Shown here in pieces: positions 6,002 to 11,135 of a stretch of 12,972 nucleotides of DNA. A program made the position numbers and the translations under genes. The stretch lies in NCBI GenBank assembly GCA_009726075.1, contig WLND01000010.1, forward strand, positions 1-12,972, given 5' to 3'. Source of the stretch: Actinomycetota bacterium (lineage in GTDB: Bacteria; Actinomycetota; Actinomycetes; S36-B12). A model generated the notes under the pieces. That model made no database searches, was not told the origin of the DNA, and worked only from the letters and a program-made list of their open reading frames with translations. Numbering within the stretch: the stretch's first letter is position 1; each line of letters opens with the position of its first letter.

Positions 6002-6790
6002 ATGCGGTTCCATGGCGCGCCCACATTCATCGCCTGCGGGCTCGCGTTGTTCGTCACACTTGCCCCAACGGCGAGCGCCACCACGGCAAAGGTCGACGGG
6101 GTCTACGCGGCCGGTGGGCAGCGCCAATGGATCTCCTGCGCGGGCACGGGCGCCCCCACCGTCGTCATCTCATCGGGGCTCGGCGCCACCAGCGCAATGT
6201 GGTCAAAGGTCCTGAAGCCGCTGCGGCGCGAGCATCGGGTCTGCATCTCCGACCGGCCTGGCCTGGGCAGGAGCCCCGCGCGCCGCGGCTCCAAGGTCAC
6301 CGATGCGGGTGAGCACGCTGCTGAGTTGCGGGCGCTTCTGGCCAGGGCTGGCGAGGACGGGCCGTTCATCCTCGTCGGGCACTCGTACGCCGGGCTCATC
6401 GTGCGCGCCTTTGCCGCCGCTGATCCCGGCGACGTCGCGGGGGTCCTGCTGCTCGACGCCGTGTACCCGGGCATCCACCGCACGTTCCTCGCCTCGTACG
6501 CGAGCCCGTGGCACGAGGGCGGCACCAGCATCGACATGGCGGCGAGCGAGCGGGCCACCGGCGGAGGGCCCGACCTCGGTGCCACCCCGCTCATCGTGAT
6601 CACTGCCGGCGACCCAGCGAAGGCCACCTCGTGGGCCGACCGCAGATGGAATGCCGAGCAGGCGCGAGCCGCGAGGCTGTCGACGAACTCCGAGCACCTG
6701 TTCGCGAAGAAGTCCGGCCACGTGATCCAGCAGGACGATCCGGCGATCGTCATCGCGGCCGTCGGGCGGCTGACTGCCGAGGCTCGGTAG
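6002..6790 (+). CDS. Secreted alpha/beta hydrolase
   Basis: A 262-residue exported alpha/beta hydrolase (alpha/beta hydrolase-1 type, unrelated in detail to the two HSL-type copies). Residues 1-26 are a Sec signal peptide ending ASA. The fold shows SSGLGATSAMW near the oxyanion strand (57-67), CISDRPGLGRS (81-91), the nucleophile elbow GHSYAG with Ser128, a post-strand-6 LLLD (149-152), an Asp204 in TAGDP, and the catalytic His240 in KSGHVIQQDDP. Asp152 or Asp204 is the likely acid; I cannot decide. Related proteins are annotated as esterases, lipases or haloperoxidase-like enzymes; the substrate is unknown. The ATG at 6002 is chosen because the signal peptide starts there and a -10 hexamer is ideally placed; an in-frame TTG at 5978 is rejected. 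It ends 9 bases from the convergent rpiB stop. Confidence 0.88.
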   Translation: MRFHGAPTFIACGLALFVTLAPTASATTAKVDGVYAAGGQRQWISCAGTGAPTVVISSGLGATSAMWSKVLKPLRREHRVCISDRPGLGRSPARRGSKVTDAGEHAAELRALLARAGEDGPFILVGHSYAGLIVRAFAAADPGDVAGVLLLDAVYPGIHRTFLASYASPWHEGGTSIDMAASERATGGGPDLGATPLIVITAGDPAKATSWADRRWNAEQARAARLSTNSEHLFAKKSGHVIQQDDPAIVIAAVGRLTAEAR

Positions 6791-6799
6791 CCCGTAGCG

Positions 6800-7249
6800 C
6801 TAGATCGACTCGCCGCGGTCAAGCTCGGCGAGCTGCGTCACGCGCGCCTCGTGGCGTCCGCCGTCGAATGCCGTCGACAGGAACACGCGCAGTGCCGCGA
6901 TCGCCACCTCCGGCTCTGTCACCTGCTCGCCGAAGCACGCCACGTTGGCGTTGTTGTGGCGGCGGGTCATCTCAGCATCGTTGACGTCGCGAATCACGCC
7001 CCCGCGCGCCCCCGGCACCTTGTTGGCGGCCATGCAGATGCCCTGGCCGCTGCCGCAGACCGCGACACCAAAATCCGCGCTTCCGCTGGCCACCGCCTGC
7101 GCGACTGCGGCCCCGTAGTGCGGGTAGTCGACGCGCTCTGCGGAGTGCGTTCCGAGATCATCGACCTCGAAACCCTCCTCCCCAAGCCACGCCTTCAGGG
7201 TTTCCTTGAGGATGAATCCTGCGTGGTCAGAACCGATGGCGATCTTCAC
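6800..7249 (-). CDS. rpiB: Ribose-5-phosphate isomerase B (RpiB/LacAB family)
   Basis: A 149-residue sugar-phosphate isomerase that interconverts aldose and ketose phosphates, classically ribose 5-phosphate and ribulose 5-phosphate. It has the RpiB hallmarks: SDHAG (7-11), DYPHY (41-45), CGSGQG with the catalytic-type Cys65, AANKVPGAR, RRHNNANV with His98, and GGRHEARV (131-138). The Cys matches the E. coli-type enzyme (Cys66) rather than the Mycobacterium tuberculosis type, which lacks this Cys. Some relatives act on allose 6-phosphate. The GTG at 7249 overlaps the kinase TGA by four bases (GTGA) and has AAAGGAG 5 bases upstream, so it is the third gene of a translationally coupled operon. 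Longer in-frame starts lie inside the kinase gene and are rejected. Isomerase family is certain; the exact substrate depends on the pathway. Confidence 0.93.
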   Translation of the reverse strand: MKIAIGSDHAGFILKETLKAWLGEEGFEVDDLGTHSAERVDYPHYGAAVAQAVASGSADFGVAVCGSGQGICMAANKVPGARGGVIRDVNDAEMTRRHNNANVACFGEQVTEPEVAIAALRVFLSTAFDGGRHEARVTQLAELDRGESI

Positions 7250-8667
7250 GGCGACTCCTTTGTCTGCTGCATTCGGACGAGGTGCTTGAGGGTGTCGCGC
7301 CGCTCGTGAAGCAGTGCCCGAGCCTGCGGATCCGGGCTCACCACCGACGTGATCTCGGCGGGCGTGCCGATGCTCGTGCGCCCCTGGGCCAGGAGCGCTG
7401 CGCCCACGACCGCGGCGTTCGGCGCATCGGTCACGCCGAGCGCATGGCCGGTGGTGTTGGCGAGCAGCTGCCGAAAGGCGGGGTCGTGGGTTCCGCCGCC
7501 GACGAGCGGCACGATCGGCGGCATCAGGGCTCCGGTCGCCTCCACGGCCTCGACCCCGAGGGCGACTGCCTGGGCGATGCCCTCGAGCACGCTGCGCAGC
7601 ATGGCCGGTCGGTCGGTCGAGAGTGAGAGGCCAGACCACCCGCCGCGCAGCCCGGCATCCATGAACGGTGTTCGCTCGCCGGCGATGTAGGGCACGAAGA
7701 CCGGGTCGGACGATCGCAGGCCCTGCCGAAGCGCCTCGATCGCCTCGTTGATGTCGGCACCGAGCCAGGCCAGGGCCTTCGTCAGCGCGAGGCCGGCGTT
7801 CTGCACGGCGCCGATGCGGTACCAGCCCGCCCCGATCGCGCCCGCCATGGCCAGGGTGTGGGTGACCAGCGTTTCGTCGATGGTGGGTTCATCGAGCACC
7901 CGAACCGTCTGCGACCCCGTGCCCACGGCGATGAAGCCGTCCCCTCGGCGAAGGCCGATGCCGGCCATGGCGCACGCGGTGTCCGCGGCTCCGACAACGG
8001 CTCCTGCGCGCAGCCCGCTGTCGAACGACACGATGCCGGCGGGTGCAGCCGAACTGCGCACCTCGGCCAGCAGGGACGGATCGATGCCCGTCCACTCGAC
8101 CACCGCTGCAGACCAGCCGCCGGCGGCGATGTCGAAGAAGAGCGTGCCCGTGGCGTCACTCGGGTCGGTCGCGATGTCGCCCCCGAGGGACGCTCGCAGC
8201 CAGTCCTTTGGCTGCAGTGCGTAGCGAGCCTGTGCCATGACTTCAGGGCGGTTGCGCTGCAACCACTTCAGCGTGGTCGCGGCGAAGCCCGGCACGGCCG
8301 GGGAACCCAGGTTGGCAAGTGCCCGAGCGTCGAAGGCCTCGGCCAGATCGCGGGCCTCGGCCGATGCCCGCCCATCGGCCCAGAGGATGGCGGGGAGGAG
8401 GGGGACGAGGTCGGCATCGGTGACGACGACCCCGTGCATCTGCCCTGAGAACCCGACCGCGTCGATCGCGCAGGTCGACCGGGCCGCAACACGCGCGACA
8501 ACCTCGTTCACGGCCGCAAGCCACTCGCGCGGGTCGCTTTCGGCCCAGCCCGGCTCGGGCCCGACCACGTCGTAGCCGCAACTGGCCTCGTCGATGACGC
8601 GGGCATCGTCGCCGACCACGGCGGCCTTGACCGAGCCCGTACCGAGATCGATGCCGAGGGTTGCCAC
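7246..8667 (-). CDS. FGGY-family carbohydrate kinase, xylulokinase-like
   Basis: A 473-residue sugar kinase of the two-domain FGGY family. Seen: the N-terminal phosphate-binding GIDLGTGSVKA (5-15) with Asp7, FSGQMHG (73-79) as in XylB, LWADGRAS (95-102), PGFAATTLKWLQR (126-138), LQPKDWLR, GAADTACA with Asp229 as the probable catalytic base (E. coli XylB Asp233), and GGGTHDPAFRQLLAN (390-404) in the ATP domain. Length is normal (460-500). By eye it resembles D-xylulokinase more than ribulokinase or glycerol kinase, but the neighbouring epimerase leaves the ketose unsettled. The GTG at 8667 starts 4 bases after the epimerase stop and begins directly at the conserved strand; only a weak GGCGGGCGG precedes it. 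It probably phosphorylates the product of the upstream epimerase. Confidence 0.92.
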   Translation of the reverse strand: MATLGIDLGTGSVKAAVVGDDARVIDEASCGYDVVGPEPGWAESDPREWLAAVNEVVARVAARSTCAIDAVGFSGQMHGVVVTDADLVPLLPAILWADGRASAEARDLAEAFDARALANLGSPAVPGFAATTLKWLQRNRPEVMAQARYALQPKDWLRASLGGDIATDPSDATGTLFFDIAAGGWSAAVVEWTGIDPSLLAEVRSSAAPAGIVSFDSGLRAGAVVGAADTACAMAGIGLRRGDGFIAVGTGSQTVRVLDEPTIDETLVTHTLAMAGAIGAGWYRIGAVQNAGLALTKALAWLGADINEAIEALRQGLRSSDPVFVPYIAGERTPFMDAGLRGGWSGLSLSTDRPAMLRSVLEGIAQAVALGVEAVEATGALMPPIVPLVGGGTHDPAFRQLLANTTGHALGVTDAPNAAVVGAALLAQGRTSIGTPAEITSVVSPDPQARALLHERRDTLKHLVRMQQTKESP

Positions 8668-8671
8668 GCGA

Positions 8672-9532
8672 CTAGCCGCCCGCCATGCCGGCGCGGATGA
8701 ATGCGTGCGCCTGGGTCGCCAGATCCATGCTGTCGCTCCAGAGGTTTCGCCACACCGCGAGGGTGTTCGACAGCAGCGGATCAACGACCGCCGACGAGAA
8801 CGACTCGAAGGTGATAGGCCCGGCGTAGTCGATCTCGTTGAGCGCCGAGAAGAACTCGGGAAAGTCGATGGTGCCCGTGCCGAGGTAGCCGCGGTGCGAC
8901 TCGCCGACATGGACGTAGCCGAGGCGCTCGCCGCAGGCCAGGATCGGCGTCCGGAAATCCGACTCCTCGATGTTCATGTGGTAGACGTCGGCGTGGACGA
9001 CAACGTTGTCCTCACCGACGAGATCGAGGTAGTCCAGGGTCTGCTGGGCGGTGTTGAGCAGATTGCTCTCGTATCGGTTCACGAACTCCAGGCCGATGAT
9101 GGTGTCGCTGGCCCGGGCCTCCTGGGCGAGTTCCTTGATCACGGCGACCGAGTTGGCCCTGGCCCCCGCGGTCGTCGGCCCGGAGTACTTCGCCATCGCG
9201 CCGAAGATCACCCCGCCGAGGTACGTCGAGCCGATCCCCCGGCTCACCTCGAGGGCGGACATCAGCGTGTCGCGGCCACGTGCCACGCATGCGACGTCCT
9301 GAGAGTTGATGTCGGCATCGAAGGACAGGCCGAGCGAGATCGTCGGCCGCAGGCCGTACCGCTCGAGGAGCTCGCGGGTCGATGCGATGTCGATCCTGGA
9401 CGGGTCGAGGGCCGGGATCTCGATGACGTCGTACCCGGCCGCAGCGGTCGACGAGATGGCCAGTTCGGCCTCCTCGACGCTCCAGCCACCGACCCAGACG
9501 AGCGCATGGATGCCCAAGGGGTTCACTGACAC
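8672..9532 (-). CDS. Ketose 3-epimerase-like TIM-barrel protein (D-tagatose/D-allulose 3-epimerase family)
   Basis: A 286-residue xylose-isomerase-like TIM barrel that probably epimerises a free ketose at C3. Candidate metal ligands are Glu149 (GLEFVNRYE), Asp182 (HADVYHMNIEE), His208 (YVHVGES) and Glu243 (ITFESF), plus Arg214. Spacings of 33, 26 and 35 equal those I recall for Pseudomonas cichorii D-tagatose 3-epimerase (Glu152, Asp185, His211, Glu246). The same two Glu residues act as acid/base in that family. This is stronger evidence than general fold similarity. The substrate could be D-ribulose, L-ribulose, D-allulose, D-tagatose or a tetrulose. GTG 9532 is listed as the start; GTG 9526 aligns better with the relative's N-terminus and is a real alternative. 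It heads the epimerase-kinase-isomerase operon, divergent from the HAD-ribokinase pair. Confidence 0.87.
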   Translation of the reverse strand: MSVNPLGIHALVWVGGWSVEEAELAISSTAAAGYDVIEIPALDPSRIDIASTRELLERYGLRPTISLGLSFDADINSQDVACVARGRDTLMSALEVSRGIGSTYLGGVIFGAMAKYSGPTTAGARANSVAVIKELAQEARASDTIIGLEFVNRYESNLLNTAQQTLDYLDLVGEDNVVVHADVYHMNIEESDFRTPILACGERLGYVHVGESHRGYLGTGTIDFPEFFSALNEIDYAGPITFESFSSAVVDPLLSNTLAVWRNLWSDSMDLATQAHAFIRAGMAGG

Positions 9533-9534
9533 GG

Positions 9535-9542
9535 CACTAGTG
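9535..9542. promoter_or_regulatory. CACTAGTG palindrome between divergent starts
   Basis: A perfect 8-bp palindrome sits in the middle of the 17-base gap (9533-9549) between the epimerase GTG and the HAD ATG. It overlaps the putative -10 hexamers of both directions, so any protein bound here would affect both arms. No regulator gene is in view, and 8 bp alone is weak evidence for an operator. Confidence 0.35.
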
Positions 9543-9543
9543 T
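9538..9543 (+). promoter_or_regulatory. Putative -10 element of a leaderless HAD-ribokinase promoter
   Basis: TAGTGT fits TAnnnT and lies at exactly -12 to -7 relative to the A of ATG 9550, predicting a message that begins with the start codon. There is no Shine-Dalgarno sequence at normal distance. The -35 region would lie inside the epimerase coding sequence and shows no consensus. Confidence 0.5.
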
Positions 9544-9544
9544 G
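9539..9544 (-). promoter_or_regulatory. Possible -10 element for the epimerase operon
   Basis: On the minus strand CACACT keeps A at position 2 and T at position 6 of the TAnnnT pattern. It lies at -12 to -7 relative to GTG 9532, again implying a leaderless transcript. It overlaps the plus-strand hexamer almost completely. The match is imperfect (C for the first T). Confidence 0.3.
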
Positions 9545-9549
9545 GACGG

Positions 9550-10221
9550 ATGCCGAATGCGCCGCTCGCCGGACCCGTCGAACTCGTCATCTTCGACCAC
9601 GACGGCGTCCTCGTCGACAGCGAGATCATCGCGATGGATCTGTGCTCGAGCCTGCTGTCCGAGCATGGCGTGCCCACCACGGTCGATGAGGCGATCCGGG
9701 TCTACCTCGGCAGCAGCCTCGACTCGGTGATGGACGCCATCGAGCACGGCGGCACCGCGATCGATCGCGTGGCCTTCGATCAGCGCTTCCATGACGAGCT
9801 CTTCGCGGGCTTTCGGCGCGAACTCCAGCCGATCCCCGGGATGCGCCTGCTGCTCGAGCAGCTGAACGCCGCCGGCATGCCCTTCGTGATCGCGAGCAGC
9901 GGGTCGTCGCAGCGGGTCAACCTCGGCATCACCACGACCGAGCTCGTCGAGTTCTTCCCCGATCACGTCATCACAACCCGTGACCATGTCGAGCGGGGCA
10001 AGCCGTTCCCCGACCTGTTCCTGCTCGCCGCCGAGCGGGCGGGCGTCGACCCGGCCGCCTGCCTGGTGATCGAGGACAGCCCGCACGGCGTTGAGGCCGC
10101 CCACCGCGCGGGCATGAGGGTCGTCGGCCTGTCGTACCGCACCCCGATCGACCGACTCGCCGCCGCAGACTGGGTCGTGACCGATGCTGCCGACATCCTG
10201 CCCCTGATACTTGGCGCATGA
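9550..10221 (+). CDS. HAD-superfamily phosphatase / beta-phosphoglucomutase-like
   Basis: A 223-residue haloacid dehalogenase-fold protein with all four motifs. Motif I is FDHDGVLVDSE (15-25, nucleophile Asp16, general acid Asp18). Motif II is ASSGSS (115-120). Motif III is RGKPFPDLF (Lys151). Motif IV is IEDSPHG (174-180, Glu175-Asp176). An alpha-helical cap occupies about residues 24-92, so it is subfamily I with a C1 cap, like sugar-phosphate phosphatases and beta-phosphoglucomutase. The substrate is probably a phosphosugar, given the pathway context; phosphatase versus mutase cannot be settled by eye. It is followed by ribokinase with an ATGA 4-base overlap, and it diverges from the epimerase operon across 17 bases. 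The ATG 9550 start rests on the leaderless promoter spacing. Confidence 0.92.
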   Translation: MPNAPLAGPVELVIFDHDGVLVDSEIIAMDLCSSLLSEHGVPTTVDEAIRVYLGSSLDSVMDAIEHGGTAIDRVAFDQRFHDELFAGFRRELQPIPGMRLLLEQLNAAGMPFVIASSGSSQRVNLGITTTELVEFFPDHVITTRDHVERGKPFPDLFLLAAERAGVDPAACLVIEDSPHGVEAAHRAGMRVVGLSYRTPIDRLAAADWVVTDAADILPLILGA

Positions 10222-11135
10222 CCGGAATCGTTGTCGTTGTCGGAAGCCTCAATGTCGACCTCGTCGTGGGCGTCGACCGAATGCCCGATCCGGGCGAGAC
10301 GGTGCTCGGCAGGAGCCTTGAGCGCCACGCGGGCGGCAAGGGCCTGAATCAGGCGGTTGCAGCGGCGCGGCTCGGAGCGCACGTCCACATGATCGGCGCC
10401 GTCGGCAGCGACGAGGCCGGATCGTGGCTGCGTGGCATCGTCGACGACGAGGGCATCAACGGCGCGGCGATCACGACGGTCGAAGGGCCGTCGGGCACGG
10501 CGCTCATCGAGGTCGACACCGCGGGCATGAACCGCATCGTCGTCGTGGCAGGCGCCAACGGCGCCGTGACCCCTGAGCAGGTCACCGCCGCGATCGCGGC
10601 CCTCGACGACGTTGCAGTGGTGCTCACGCAGGGCGAGGTGCCGCTCGATTCGATCGCGGCGGCGATGGCGGCGGGCCGGGCCTGCGGCGCGCGCACCATG
10701 CTCAACCCCGCGCCGGTCCGCGACTACCCGGACTCGCTTCTTGCCCTCGTCGACGTCATCGTGCCGAATGAATTCGAGGCGGCCCATCTGACCGGGCTTG
10801 CGACCGAGACCCTCGTTGACGCCAGTGAGGCCGCGCGCCATTTCGCCGACAAGGGGATTCCGCACGCCGTCATCACGCGCGGGGCCCGCGGTGCGGTCTG
10901 GGCCTCGCCCCTGAGTTCTGGTTCGGTCGAGGCCTTCAGCGTCTCGCCGGTTGACACCGTCGCGGCGGGTGATGCCTTCTGCGGCGGGCTCGCAGCCGCG
11001 ATCGCTGCGGACGAGACCTTCGCCGACGCCCTGCGCTGGGCCAGCGCGGCCGGGGCGCTAGCGACCCTCGGCGCCGGTGCCGTGCCGTCCCTTCCGACCC
11101 TCGAGGCCGTCGAGGCGTTGCTCGCCGAGCACTAG
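10218..11135 (+). CDS. rbsK: Ribokinase (PfkB family)
   Basis: A 305-residue PfkB-family carbohydrate kinase that best resembles ribokinase, which makes ribose 5-phosphate from D-ribose and ATP. It opens with VVVVGSLNVDLV (5-16) and has the first PfkB signature GGKGLNQAVAAARLG (39-53), which is the RbsK form. It continues with NPAPVRDYP (163-171), VPNEFEAAHLTG (182-193), and the second signature DTVAAGDAFCGG (246-257) with the catalytic base Asp252. DTxAAGD is typical of RbsK. Length is standard (about 300-310). The start ATG overlaps the HAD stop, so translation is probably coupled. The ribose product is the substrate expected for the RpiB encoded in the divergent arm. Related nucleoside or 2-ketogluconate kinases are less likely. 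The stop codon overlaps that of the convergent heparinase gene. Confidence 0.91.
   Translation: MTGIVVVVGSLNVDLVVGVDRMPDPGETVLGRSLERHAGGKGLNQAVAAARLGAHVHMIGAVGSDEAGSWLRGIVDDEGINGAAITTVEGPSGTALIEVDTAGMNRIVVVAGANGAVTPEQVTAAIAALDDVAVVLTQGEVPLDSIAAAMAAGRACGARTMLNPAPVRDYPDSLLALVDVIVPNEFEAAHLTGLATETLVDASEAARHFADKGIPHAVITRGARGAVWASPLSSGSVEAFSVSPVDTVAAGDAFCGGLAAAIAADETFADALRWASAAGALATLGAGAVPSLPTLEAVEALLAEH

Noticed and set aside
8668..8910. N-terminal extension of the FGGY kinase into the epimerase gene
   Set aside because: The extension is Arg/Ser-rich out-of-frame epimerase sequence. The family's first strand begins right at GTG 8667.
8594..9529. Plus-strand open frame (311 codons) opposite the epimerase
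   Set aside because: Composition is dominated by Arg, Asp, Gly and Val, with no domain. The epimerase on the other strand has correctly spaced metal ligands.
9963..10865. Minus-strand open frame (300 codons) opposite the HAD and ribokinase genes
   Set aside because: It spans two genes that each have full motif sets and are joined by an ATGA overlap; it is a compositional shadow.
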